Origin: an uncultured Muribaculaceae bacterium
GTDB taxonomy: Bacteria; Bacteroidota; Bacteroidia; Bacteroidales; Muribaculaceae
Direction of reading: 5' to 3'
Length of the DNA: 60,961 bases
Assembly: GCA_910578095.1 (NCBI GenBank)
Contig: CAJTOZ010000007.1
Span: 1 to 60,961 of the forward strand
Part shown: one piece after another, positions 24,038-32,456 of the stretch
How positions within the stretch are numbered: the stretch's first letter is position 1
Layout of the letters: each line of letters starts with the position of its first letter
Made by a program: the position numbers and the translations under genes
Notes under the pieces: model-generated
The model's input: the letters and a program-made list of their open reading frames with translations, nothing else
What the model was told of the DNA's origin: nothing
Database searches by the model: none

Positions 24038-24589
24038 CTATCCGAATTCCTCGTGCAGGCTCTCGAAACGTTCGGCCGCAGCCGGGCCGAACTTACGTAT
24101 CGATGCGCGTACGCGCTCCAGAGCCTTGGGGGGAGCGCCCACGTGGGTTTTGCTGAAAAATTTGTCGGCGTAGCACACGAGGCGCTCAAGCGTGTCGCGT
24201 GGGCAAAGATCGTGGCCGGGATCGGGCATTCCTGCAGCTATGACATCGGCGCGGGTGAGGCCGGCGCCGGTGTGGCGTTCGGCCACGCCTGCGGCCCATT
24301 CCGGCGCTCCGGCATCCTGTAGCATCTGCGCTCCGAGCACTCCGTGCATCAGATACGGTTCTGTGCCGTGGCATTCTATGCCCGGCGCGTGGGTGCGTGT
24401 GATGCCAATGTCGTGGAGCATGGCGGCGGCTTCTATGCGCCCTGCATCGAGTGCAAGATGCTTGCGGGCGGCAATGGCGAGGGCCATGTCGGCTACCTGC
24501 CGGCTATGGCCCTCAAGGATGTTGCGCAACGCCGAACCGGCAGGATAGTATGCCTCGACAATTTCCTGCCAGTTGCAAGTGTCACCCAT
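24038..24589 (-). CDS. HD-domain phosphohydrolase
   Basis: A 183-aa cytoplasmic protein with an HD metal-dependent hydrolase domain: HSRQVADMALAIA (first H, about 28), AAAMLHDIGITR with the HD pair (about 58-59), then HGTEPYLMHGVLGAQ and AERHTG. Members hydrolyse nucleotides or other phosphate esters. Substrate is not evident. Its ATG overlaps the ilvE stop (TAATG), so translation is coupled to the aminotransferase. The C-terminal YADKFFSKTH is typical of small uncharacterised HDIG proteins. Confidence 0.85.
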   Translation of the reverse strand: MGDTCNWQEIVEAYYPAGSALRNILEGHSRQVADMALAIAARKHLALDAGRIEAAAMLHDIGITRTHAPGIECHGTEPYLMHGVLGAQMLQDAGAPEWAAGVAERHTGAGLTRADVIAAGMPDPGHDLCPRDTLERLVCYADKFFSKTHVGAPPKALERVRASIRKFGPAAAERFESLHEEFG

Positions 24590-25611
24590 TATTCAAGGAT
24601 GGTGTTCCATCCGTGCACGTCGGGCTCTTCCCCGAGGCGGATGGCATTCAGTTTGTTGTACAGTGCGGTGGTCACAGGGCCAGGTTTGCCATCCTTGGAG
24701 ATGACATACTTTTTGCCGGTGTCCAGGTCGTCGATCTCCCCGATGGGCGAGCATACGGCTGCCGTGCCGCAGGCTGCGGCCTCCGATACCTCGGCAAGTT
24801 CCTCCACCGGTATGTGGCGGCATTCCACCTCCATGCCCATGTCCTTAGCCAGTTGCTGCAGGCTGAGATTGGTCACCGACGGCAGGATGGATTCAGATGC
24901 GGGAGTGATGTATTTACCGTCCTTTATGGCATAGAAATTGGCCGGACCGCATTCGTCGAGATATTTCTTCTCCTTGGGGTCAAGGAACAGTACAGCCGAG
25001 TAGCCAAGCTCGTGGGCATGATGGCCTGCGCGCAGGGATGCGGCATAGTTGCCTCCCACCTTGAACCGGCCTGTTCCTTTGGGCGCCACACGGTCGTATT
25101 CGCGCATGATGCAGATATTGGTGTTGCGGAAGCCTCCTTTGAAGTAGGGGCCAACGGGCGTCACCAATACCATGAACATATACTCGGTGGCGGGCGATAC
25201 ACCCACACGTGCCGACATGCCTATCTCCAGAGGGCGGATGTACAGCGATGCTCCGCTGCCATATGGCGGCACGAAACGTTCGTTCAGCTTCACTGCCATC
25301 TCGCACATGCGGCAGAAGAGCTCTTCCGGCACGGGTTCCATCATGATGCCTTCAGCCGACGAGCGTGCGCGGCGGGCATTCTCCTCCAGCCGGAATATGC
25401 GTATCTTGCCGTCTTTGCCGCGGAATGCCTTGATGCCTTCGAAGAGCTCCTGGCCATAGTGCAGGGCTGTGGCCGCAATGTGGATATTTATTGTTTCGGA
25501 CTGGCTGATCTCAATTTCTCCCCACTTGCCGTCCTTGAAGGTGCAGCGCACATTATAGTCGGTGGGTACGTAGCCAAAGGGGAGCGAACCCCAGTCAATT
25601 TCTTCAGTCAT
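24589..25611 (-). CDS. ilvE: Branched-chain amino acid aminotransferase
   Basis: A 340-aa fold-type IV PLP enzyme that interconverts leucine, isoleucine and valine with their 2-oxoacids. The PLP lysine is K184 in GRFKVGGNYA. Other family parts are ALHYGQELFEGIKAFRG (about 50-66), YIRPLEIG and GTAAVCSPIGEI. Length fits class IV. It has its own -7 box (25649-25656) and is followed, with a 1-nt overlap, by the HD gene. The nearby 2-oxoacid:ferredoxin oxidoreductase would use its 2-oxoacid products, which favours a branched-chain role for that complex. Confidence 0.95.
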   Translation of the reverse strand: MTEEIDWGSLPFGYVPTDYNVRCTFKDGKWGEIEISQSETINIHIAATALHYGQELFEGIKAFRGKDGKIRIFRLEENARRARSSAEGIMMEPVPEELFCRMCEMAVKLNERFVPPYGSGASLYIRPLEIGMSARVGVSPATEYMFMVLVTPVGPYFKGGFRNTNICIMREYDRVAPKGTGRFKVGGNYAASLRAGHHAHELGYSAVLFLDPKEKKYLDECGPANFYAIKDGKYITPASESILPSVTNLSLQQLAKDMGMEVECRHIPVEELAEVSEAAACGTAAVCSPIGEIDDLDTGKKYVISKDGKPGPVTTALYNKLNAIRLGEEPDVHGWNTILE

Positions 25612-25648
25612 TATATAGTTGATGGTTTTACAATCTTTTTAAACGGTG

Positions 25649-25656
25649 CAAATTTA
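25649..25656 (-). promoter_or_regulatory. -7 box of ilvE
   Basis: Minus-strand taaatttg, 37 nt before the ATG at 25611. Confidence 0.55.
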
Positions 25657-25703
25657 ACGAATTTGGAACGATTAAGCCTAAGTATTGCACACATTTTTGA
25701 AGA

Positions 25704-26954
25704 TTATGCAAGAGCATCGGGGCCGAGGGTGAGTGTGGAGGCTTGTGTCAGGGAGAGCGCGGCATGCCGCAGATCGTCTGCCGTGACGGCCCTTATCCGG
25801 CTTTCGGTTTCCGCCGCTTCGGCCGCGCGTCCGCAGAACAAAGTCGAGCGGGCAACGCTCAGGATGCGGTTCTCGCGGTTGTCGGCCGCCACCACGAGCT
25901 GCCCCAGATATTGGCGTTTCGCCATCTCTACGGCCCGTGGCGTGAGCGCGTTGCCGTCGGCCACGCGCGCTATGCACTGTTCGATAAGGCGGCGGCAGCG
26001 GGAGCTGTCGTCGTGGTCGCATCCGTAGTAGACGGTGAAGGCGCCGCAGTCGGTATACCATGCGCACGATGCCTCTACAGAATACACCAGTCCGCGTCGT
26101 TCCCGCAAGGCTACGTTCAGGAGAGAGTTCATGCCCGGGCCTCCGAGAATATTGGTGAGCAGGGCGAAGCAGTGGCGTTCCGGCGAGAACATGCCGGGCA
26201 GACGTGCCCCGATTATATTGTGGTCCTGATGCGAGTCTATGCTGCGGCGCACATGGAATGGGGGCGTGTGCGGAGGTTGTGCGGCAGTGGAGGTGGAAGC
26301 GGAAGGCGATTGTGGTGGATTGAAACGCGTGGCGAATGTCGCCAACACTCTTGCCGGGGCTTCCGGACCGCTGTAGAAGGCCACCATATTGTCGGCGGTA
26401 TAGTGCTGCCTGAGGTAGGCGCGACATTGTTCCGACGTGATTTTCCCGATGTCCGCCTTGCTCCCGAGTATGTTGTGGCCGAGGGATGAACCTGCGAAAA
26501 GCAAGTCGTCGAAATCGTCGTACACAGCATCGGCCGGCGAATCAAGATATGAATCTATCTCATCGGCTATCACCTGGCGTTCTTTATCGAGTTCGCGTTG
26601 TGGAAACTGCGAGTTCTGCACAAGATCGGCTATCAGCTCGGCCGCGCGTGCGGTATTGCCGGCGGGATAGATGCTGTACACCACGGTCTCTTCTTTGGTG
26701 GTGAATGCGTTCAGCTCGCCCCCGACGGCTTCCATGCGGTTTATGATATGCCAAGAGCTTCGCCGTTCAGTGCCTTTGAAAATATTGTGCTCCACCATGT
26801 GGGCTATTCCGTGGGCCTCGGGACCATCGTCGCGGCTGCCCACTCGGGCTGTGATGCCGGCTATCGCCGTGGCTGCCCCGCGGGAGTGGACGTGTACCAT
26901 GCGCATGCCGCACGGAAGCGAGTGGTAGCTTATGTCGGAGGTGTGGCTACGCAT
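25704..26954 (-). CDS. M16-family (insulinase-like) zinc metallopeptidase
   Basis: A single-chain M16B peptidase of about 416 aa. It holds the inverted zinc motif H52-x-x-E55-H56 (HMVEH) and the third ligand in ERQVIADEI, with the usual ALRERRGLVYSV in the second half. Both M16 halves are present. No signal peptide is seen, so it is probably cytoplasmic, where such enzymes degrade small peptides or act as processing peptidases. Start ATG 26954 overlaps the ispG stop by 8 bp; ATG 26969 would add five residues. A proline/serine linker (PPQSPSASTS, about 215-235) separates the two halves. Confidence 0.92.
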   Translation of the reverse strand: MRSHTSDISYHSLPCGMRMVHVHSRGAATAIAGITARVGSRDDGPEAHGIAHMVEHNIFKGTERRSSWHIINRMEAVGGELNAFTTKEETVVYSIYPAGNTARAAELIADLVQNSQFPQRELDKERQVIADEIDSYLDSPADAVYDDFDDLLFAGSSLGHNILGSKADIGKITSEQCRAYLRQHYTADNMVAFYSGPEAPARVLATFATRFNPPQSPSASTSTAAQPPHTPPFHVRRSIDSHQDHNIIGARLPGMFSPERHCFALLTNILGGPGMNSLLNVALRERRGLVYSVEASCAWYTDCGAFTVYYGCDHDDSSRCRRLIEQCIARVADGNALTPRAVEMAKRQYLGQLVVAADNRENRILSVARSTLFCGRAAEAAETESRIRAVTADDLRHAALSLTQASTLTLGPDALA

Positions 26955-28560
26955 CTTTCCAATCGCCATTGTCCTTGATGAGGCGGATGAGCCGTGGCAG
27001 AGCCTCTTCCGCAGGAATGTTTTTCACCACGCATTCCTTATTTTTGTACAGGCTCACATTGCCTGCCGCGGCACCTACGTAGCCGTAATCGGCATCGGCC
27101 ATTTCTCCCGGACCATTGACTATGCAACCCATCACGCCGATTTTTAATCCTGTGAGATGCGATGTGGCGCGCTTGATTTCGGCAAGGGTTCCCTGCAGGT
27201 CGAACAATGTGCGGCCGCACCCCGGGCAGGCAATGTACTCGGTGCGCGTGAAGCGCAGGCGCGTGGCCTGCAGGATGCCAAGCGACAGTTCGCGCCGCTC
27301 TGCATCGGTCAGCGATGGAGCCTCGATGGCTATTCCGTCTGCAAAGCCGTCGAGCAGCAGGGTGCCGAATTCAATGGCTGCTTCCACCACTACACGTTCG
27401 GCATCCATGTCGGCCGGATAGCGGCGCAGCAGAATGGCGGGAGCGGTGTCGCCGGCAGTCATCATGCTGTGCATCTGTGCGCGCATGTCGGCTATGGGAT
27501 TGACGGCGTCGGCGGCAGCCTCCACCACGCGCACGCCCTCCGGAAGGGCGTCGACGGACGGGAAGTCGACACCCATCGCCACGGGCATGCGTCCACCGCC
27601 CACATTGCCGCATTCGGCAGATTTGCGACGTGCAGGCGCGAAGATATCATATCCGGGTGCGAGCGATGCGCCTGTGGGTGCAGCTTCAGCTATGCGCCCG
27701 ATATAGTCCCGTATCATTTTTGCCACGGGTATTTCTGCCGTAGGGTCCTCACTGAGCGACACGCGGATGGTGTCGCCTATGCCATCGGCCAGCAGGGAGC
27801 CTATGCCTACTGCCGATTTTATGCGCCCTTCAAGCTCGTTGCCGGCTTCTGTGACACCCAGGTGCAGCGGGAAGTGCATGTTCTCCGCATCCATCGCTGC
27901 CACAAGGCGGCGCACCGTCTCCGTCATCACCAGCACATTGGATGCCTTGATGCTGATCACGACATTGAGAAAACCGTTGTCGCGGCATACGCGCAGGAAT
28001 TCCATGGCCGATTCCGTCATGCCTGCAGGGGTGTCGCCGTAGCGGCTCATGATACGGTCGCTCAACGAGCCGTGGTTCACTCCTATGCGCAGGGCTGTGT
28101 GGCGTTCCTTACACAATTCGAGAAGCGGCACGAGTTTGTCGCGCAGTTTTTGCAGTTCGGCGGCGTATTCTTCGTCTGTATATTCAAGATGTTTGAACAC
28201 TCGCCCGGGATCTACGAAATTGCCGGGATTGATGCGCACTTTCTCAACCTCTTCGGCGGCAGCGAAAGCTGCCGCGGGATTGAAATGTATGTCGGCCACA
28301 AGAGGAGTGTCGATGCCGCGCTTACGCAGCTCGGAGCGTATGGCGCCGAGATTGCGGGCGTGGGCTACGCCTTGGGCAGTCAGACGTATGAGTTCCGCCC
28401 CGGCCTCGGCCAGGCGTACGCATTGGTCCACACTCGCGGCGGTGTCGAGGGTGGCGGTGTTTGTCATTGACTGAAGGCGCACGGGATTGTGCCCTCCGAC
28501 AGCGGTGTTGCCGATGCCCACTTCTACCGTGGCACGGCGTTGATAGTCAAGTCTGTTCAT
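26947..28560 (-). CDS. ispG: 4-hydroxy-3-methylbut-2-enyl diphosphate synthase
   Basis: Penultimate enzyme of the MEP isoprenoid pathway; it uses a 4Fe-4S cluster to convert MEcPP to HMBPP. At 537 aa it is the long form with an extra central domain found in Bacteroidetes and plants. It has PVRLQSMTNT at the TIM-barrel start and the cluster cysteines in CPGCGRTLFDLQG and GCIVNGPGEM near the end. ATG 28560 gives the known N-terminus; the open frame running on to 29133 is not IspG and overlaps the PAP2 gene in another frame. It is in an operon with rpoN, PAP2 and M16. Confidence 0.95.
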   Translation of the reverse strand: MNRLDYQRRATVEVGIGNTAVGGHNPVRLQSMTNTATLDTAASVDQCVRLAEAGAELIRLTAQGVAHARNLGAIRSELRKRGIDTPLVADIHFNPAAAFAAAEEVEKVRINPGNFVDPGRVFKHLEYTDEEYAAELQKLRDKLVPLLELCKERHTALRIGVNHGSLSDRIMSRYGDTPAGMTESAMEFLRVCRDNGFLNVVISIKASNVLVMTETVRRLVAAMDAENMHFPLHLGVTEAGNELEGRIKSAVGIGSLLADGIGDTIRVSLSEDPTAEIPVAKMIRDYIGRIAEAAPTGASLAPGYDIFAPARRKSAECGNVGGGRMPVAMGVDFPSVDALPEGVRVVEAAADAVNPIADMRAQMHSMMTAGDTAPAILLRRYPADMDAERVVVEAAIEFGTLLLDGFADGIAIEAPSLTDAERRELSLGILQATRLRFTRTEYIACPGCGRTLFDLQGTLAEIKRATSHLTGLKIGVMGCIVNGPGEMADADYGYVGAAAGNVSLYKNKECVVKNIPAEEALPRLIRLIKDNGDWKDA

Positions 28561-28580
28561 ATATTTTCGGGAATGAACTA

Positions 28581-29243
28581 TCAGTAGGGTAAACACATGA
28601 ATATAAACACGCAAACAGCGCCCAGCATCCATCCGGCGCACGTCTGTGCAGGCGTATGGCGCCCGAGTATCAGGCGTGCGGTGCCGACGATGCCTCCGAG
28701 CAGAATCACAGCGGAAAGCCATGCCATGGCGTGGACGGTGGCCAGGCGTGTGACTGTGAACCAAAGCATCATGCCGGCCATTCCGCCCATGGCAATGGTG
28801 TGGGCACTGATTTTCCATCGGAATGTCACGGCGACAGCTGTGATTGTGGACGCGGCCGCCCCATAGAAAAAGCTGCGCAACCACATAGGGGCGTGGAGTG
28901 CGCCGAGATATAGGGCGCCGCCGATGTAGGCGAGCGTGGCTATGAGCATGGGAATGATGCGCTCGCGACGGCGCGACAGGCACATATCGCTTATGCGTCC
29001 CATACGGTGCATTATGAGCAGAAGGCACAGCGGGATGGCAGCCGTGATGACGGCTATACCGAGCGTGGCTCCCATGCGTGTGCTTTCGGGCAGAATCTGC
29101 AAGGGGGTGATCCACATTGCCATTGCCATGCAATAGGTGGGTACGAGCAGTGGCGAGAGCACATCGCTCGCAATCTGCGCGGCGCGTCTGAGGCGGTTTT
29201 TTGCAGCCGGAGCCTCTTTATGCGGGGTATTGGTTTGGTCCAT
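28581..29243 (-). CDS. PAP2-like membrane protein with altered phosphatase motifs
   Basis: A 220-aa protein with about six hydrophobic spans, resembling the type 2 phosphatidic acid phosphatase family. In PAP2 enzymes three motifs are needed: KX6RP, PSGH and SRX5HX3D. Here the matching places read SRRRERIIP, ISAHTIAMGG and GRHTPAQTCAGW. The histidines are kept, but the first basic/proline pair, the PSG and the final aspartate are not canonical. It may be a divergent lipid phosphatase or a non-catalytic relative. It lies between rpoN and ispG, 17-20 bp from each, so an isoprenoid diphosphate substrate is a natural guess but not shown. Confidence 0.7.
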   Translation of the reverse strand: MDQTNTPHKEAPAAKNRLRRAAQIASDVLSPLLVPTYCMAMAMWITPLQILPESTRMGATLGIAVITAAIPLCLLLIMHRMGRISDMCLSRRRERIIPMLIATLAYIGGALYLGALHAPMWLRSFFYGAAASTITAVAVTFRWKISAHTIAMGGMAGMMLWFTVTRLATVHAMAWLSAVILLGGIVGTARLILGRHTPAQTCAGWMLGAVCVFIFMCLPY

Positions 29244-29259
29244 CGTGGATTTGTGGAAT

Positions 29260-30684
29260 TTAGAAGTTCTTACGCAGGCGGGCTACGGGCAGTCCGAGTT
29301 TCTCGCGGTATTTCGCCACTGTGCGGCGTGCGATGTCGTAGCCTTCGGCCGCGAGGGCGGCGCGCAGTGCCTCGTCGCTGAGAGGTGCGCGCTTGTCTTC
29401 TTTAGCTATGACGTCTTTTATTTTCTCAGAGATTTCATGCGATGAGGTGTCGTTGTCATCGATGGGACGTTCGTTGAAGAACATTTTCACAGGATACACA
29501 CCGGCCGGGGTGGCCACGTATTTTCCTGCCGTGGCCCGTGATATCACGCTGAGGTCGTAGCCCGTGTCGGCGGCTATGTCGCGCAGTATCATCGGGTGTA
29601 TGTCGGCACGGTCGGCACTGATGAAAAAGTCTTTCTGCCGTGCCACAATCGATTTCATCACGGCCATGAGCGTGCGTGCGCGCGCGTTCAGCATTTTAAT
29701 GAAGCTTTGGGCCTCATCGTGGCGTGCCCGCACGAAAGCATAGGCCTCGCGCTCGCGGCGTGATGCCGTTGCCGCTTTCTCATCCGGGATGAACGACTCC
29801 TCTATGGCCAGTTCCGGGGTGCGGCCTGTCAGCCATACGGTGGCACGTCCGTTGGCGTCTATCTCGACATTGAAGTCGGGCACGATATAGCGCGTGCGGT
29901 TGTCTGTGCTGTTGTCGGCATGGCCGCCTGGCTTGGGGTCGAGTGTGAGTATGAGCTTTATAGCGGCGCTCAGGCTGTCCTCGTCCGTGTCGAGGGCTGC
30001 CCGCAGGCGGTCTGAATGCCGTTTGGTGAATGCATCGAAATGTTCGCCCAGTATTTTGGTTGCCAGCGCAACGTCGGGTGCGGGCTTCATGCGTGAGAGT
30101 TGCAGCAGCATGCAGTCCCGCAGGTCGGTGGCGCCTACGCCTGCCGGTTCAAGCATGCGCACTATCTCAAGCATGCGCCGGAAGTCGTCAGCGTCGCGTT
30201 CGTGGCCGGTGGAAGCGCTCATGTCATCGGCCATGGCTGCTGCAGAGCGCGTGAGGTATCCGTTGTCGTCGAGATTGTCGATTATATATTCCGCGATGTC
30301 ACGGTCGGATGTGCTCAGATTGAAATCGGTGAGCTGGGACTTCAAGGCCTCGGCAAGAGTCTCTCCGGGGGCGGCTTCGGGCATGTCGAAATCCCAGTCG
30401 TGGCTGCGGCTTCCGTAGCGCGGAAACGGTACATCATCGTCGTTGGCATAGTCGGCACGCTGCAGTTGCTCCGCACTTTCCTTGAATGTCTCGTCCATAT
30501 CGGCTGTGGCCTCCGCACCCTCCGGTGCGCGCTCGGTGAGTGCGGGATTCTCATCCACCACCCGGCGCACCTCGTCCTCAATTTCGGGCGTGGACATCTC
30601 CAGCAGACGTCCGTAGAGCATCTGTTCCGGGTGTAGCCGTTGCTGCAGGCGCTGTTGTTGCGATAGTTCGAGAGACTCTTTCAT
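29260..30684 (-). CDS. rpoN: RNA polymerase sigma-54 factor
   Basis: A 474-aa alternative sigma factor that recognises -24/-12 promoters and needs AAA+ activators. It has a glutamine-rich region I (QQQRLQQRLHPEQMLYGRLL, about 7-26), an acidic region II, a core-binding region (about 115-300) and a C-terminal RpoN box matching ARRTVAKYREKLGLPVARLR. All are intact. A -7 box lies 8 nt before the ATG, giving a nearly leaderless transcript. No bacterial enhancer-binding activator is coded in the window. Confidence 0.96.
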   Translation of the reverse strand: MKESLELSQQQRLQQRLHPEQMLYGRLLEMSTPEIEDEVRRVVDENPALTERAPEGAEATADMDETFKESAEQLQRADYANDDDVPFPRYGSRSHDWDFDMPEAAPGETLAEALKSQLTDFNLSTSDRDIAEYIIDNLDDNGYLTRSAAAMADDMSASTGHERDADDFRRMLEIVRMLEPAGVGATDLRDCMLLQLSRMKPAPDVALATKILGEHFDAFTKRHSDRLRAALDTDEDSLSAAIKLILTLDPKPGGHADNSTDNRTRYIVPDFNVEIDANGRATVWLTGRTPELAIEESFIPDEKAATASRREREAYAFVRARHDEAQSFIKMLNARARTLMAVMKSIVARQKDFFISADRADIHPMILRDIAADTGYDLSVISRATAGKYVATPAGVYPVKMFFNERPIDDNDTSSHEISEKIKDVIAKEDKRAPLSDEALRAALAAEGYDIARRTVAKYREKLGLPVARLRKNF

Positions 30685-30692
30685 AAGCAGTG

Positions 30693-30700
30693 CAAAATTA
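30693..30700 (-). promoter_or_regulatory. -7 box of the rpoN-PAP2-ispG-M16 operon
   Basis: Minus-strand taattttg, 8 nt before the rpoN ATG; the mRNA would have a very short leader. Confidence 0.65.
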
Positions 30701-30728
30701 GCGAAAAAATCCCGAATTACGATACTCT

Positions 30729-31523
30729 TTAGAGGCTGATGGCGTATTCATCGGCGTCGCATGCTGCCGGGAAGCGCGAGCGGGCGAGGCGTATGGCGTT
30801 GAGATCGAAGGAGGCCGTGGTGCTCCCGGGAGCGAAGGCCGGGCGGCCCATGTGGTCGAATGCGAAGCTGCAATCGTCGTAGCATCCGTAGGCGTCGGAG
30901 CCGCTGCGGTTGGCGCACACTATAGGCGCCTGATTCTCTATGGCGCGGGCTATGAGCAGATGCTCAAGAGCGTATACGCGTGCCTGCGGCCAGTTGGCAG
31001 GCAGGAGCATGAGGTCGTAGGCGTAGGAGCGGTTGCGCATCCAGGCGGGGAAGCGCAGATCGTAGCACACACTCATGGCGATATTCCATCCACGATGGTT
31101 TATCACCGGTATGTGGGCGCTTCCGCTTCCGAACACCGCGGCTTCGTTGCTCATGGAAAAGAGATGACGCTTGTCGTAGAATACGGCTTGTCTGTCGGGT
31201 GTCACGAAAAAGGCGCGGTTGAACATCCGGCCGTCGCGCTCAATTGCCGCGAATGATCCGGCTATGGCACATCCGCTGCCGCAGGCCATGGCTTTTACGG
31301 CCTCCATTGTGGCACCGTCCGCCGGCTCGGCCATTGAGCGCATTGTGTCGCCATCATTGGTATAGCCTGTGGAGAAAAGCTCGGGGAGCACTATTATGTC
31401 GCTTGTGGGCGACAGTGCCGCCACAGCATCCCCGGCCGCGGCGAGGTTTTGCTCGCTATGGCCGGGGATAATGTTGATTGGGGCGGCGCTGACTTTAAGG
31501 ATTTCAGTGGGTTTCATCCTCAT
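30729..31523 (-). CDS. Nitrilase-family omega-amidase (YafV-like)
   Basis: A carbon-nitrogen hydrolase of 264 aa with the Glu-Lys-Cys triad in LPELFSTGYT (E near 48), FYDKRHLFSM (K near 119) and MSVCYDLRFPAW (C near 153). This set matches omega-amidases, which hydrolyse 2-oxoglutaramate or 2-oxosuccinamate. Cytoplasmic; length is typical. It overlaps the end of the acyltransferase gene by 20 bp (14 bp if it starts at the second ATG, 31517). Substrate is inferred from the closest motif pattern. Confidence 0.88.
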   Translation of the reverse strand: MRMKPTEILKVSAAPINIIPGHSEQNLAAAGDAVAALSPTSDIIVLPELFSTGYTNDGDTMRSMAEPADGATMEAVKAMACGSGCAIAGSFAAIERDGRMFNRAFFVTPDRQAVFYDKRHLFSMSNEAAVFGSGSAHIPVINHRGWNIAMSVCYDLRFPAWMRNRSYAYDLMLLPANWPQARVYALEHLLIARAIENQAPIVCANRSGSDAYGCYDDCSFAFDHMGRPAFAPGSTTASFDLNAIRLARSRFPAACDADEYAISL

Positions 31524-32064
31524 CGGCGGTGGAGAATTTTTCCGGAAATTTTCCCTTGTAGGGTGCGAAGTATGCTTTTACGGCCCGCATATCGGCTTGT
31601 ATGTCGCCGGTGGGGTGGAATACGTCATGTATGAAAATATCCTTTGTGGAGTAGTCTATGACGGCGAGCACAACAGGCACATCAGCGCCATAGGCGATGC
31701 GCAGGAATCCGGAATGCCAGCGGGCTGTGCGGCTGCGGGTGCCTTCGGGAGTGATGGCCAGCCGCAGCACTTCGGAATTACGGTAGCGCTCAGTCAGGGC
31801 GTCGACGAGTGATGGCGCGCCCGGACTGCGGTCCACCGGCACTCCGCCGATGCTCCGGAATATCGGTCCGAGCGGCCAGAAGAACCAGCTCTTCTTCATC
31901 AGGAAGCCGGCGGTGCGTCCCACGCTGTGAATGGCGAGCTCTCCGAGAATGAAGTCCCAGTTGCTGGTGTGTGGCGCCACACAGTAGATGCACCGTGGCA
32001 TGTCGGGCACGGTCACGCTCACTTTCCATCCTGCCATGCGCAGGATGCGTGCGCAGAGATTCAT
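31504..32064 (-). CDS. 1-acylglycerol-3-phosphate acyltransferase-like (PlsC domain)
   Basis: A 186-aa acyltransferase of the LPLAT/PlsC superfamily. It has the HX4D catalytic motif as HTSNWDF (about 32-38) and the phosphate-binding motif as PEGTRSR (about 110-116). It lacks the N-terminal membrane span of E. coli PlsC but has a hydrophobic-aromatic segment, WFFWPLGPIFRSIGG, that could associate with membrane. Similar short enzymes are widespread in Bacteroidetes; acceptor and acyl donor are unknown. It is in an operon with thrC and the omega-amidase. Confidence 0.85.
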   Translation of the reverse strand: MNLCARILRMAGWKVSVTVPDMPRCIYCVAPHTSNWDFILGELAIHSVGRTAGFLMKKSWFFWPLGPIFRSIGGVPVDRSPGAPSLVDALTERYRNSEVLRLAITPEGTRSRTARWHSGFLRIAYGADVPVVLAVIDYSTKDIFIHDVFHPTGDIQADMRAVKAYFAPYKGKFPEKFSTADEDETH

Positions 32065-32095
32065 TTTGTAGGTTTAAGAGGTTATTAAACACCCT

Positions 32096-32452
32096 CTAAA
32101 GGGATGCCTTTACTGCGTCGCGCACTTCCTGCGGGAGCAAGGCGTTCATTTCTTTCAGAATTGCAGCCACTTCGGCTTTGGTGTCGTCGCCGAGTTTGTT
32201 GAAGGCCTTGCGGTTGTAGGCTTTGCGGGCTGCGGCGTAGGCGTGGGGGCTGTCGAAGTCTTTTTTGCTTTTGTCGAATATGAAACTGCAGTGCGACAGG
32301 GCGTTGACCTGCAGCGATGCTATGCGGCCGACGAGTTCCTCCACTTTCTGAGCATCGAATCCTTCGAAGTAGCAGGCGGCGCTGAGGAGTTCGGAAGCCA
32401 TGGCGCCGCAGATATTGCGGATTTGTTTCTTGACGGTTCGTTTATTTGCCAT
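32096..32452 (-). CDS. Hypothetical protein (118 aa), thrC operon
   Basis: A 118-aa soluble protein that I do not recognise. It is rich in Lys, Ala and Asp with helical character (KKQIRNICGAMASELLSAAC to the C-terminus). It has three cysteines (about residues 15, 27 and 55) and no signal peptide. It follows thrC by 4 nt and is followed by the acyltransferase after 31 nt. That fixed place in an operon with balanced codon use supports it as a true gene. Confidence 0.75.
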   Translation of the reverse strand: MANKRTVKKQIRNICGAMASELLSAACYFEGFDAQKVEELVGRIASLQVNALSHCSFIFDKSKKDFDSPHAYAAARKAYNRKAFNKLGDDTKAEVAAILKEMNALLPQEVRDAVKASL

Positions 32453-32456
32453 AATA

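Noticed and set aside
28561..29133. N-terminal extension of ispG to 29133
   Set aside because: The extra part is rich in H, R and P, resembles no IspG and overlaps the PAP2-like gene in another frame; the known IspG start motif begins at ATG 28560.
29260..30684. Sigma-54 (-24/-12) promoters elsewhere in the window
   Set aside because: rpoN is present, but no convincing GG-N10-GC promoter was picked out upstream of any gene by eye.
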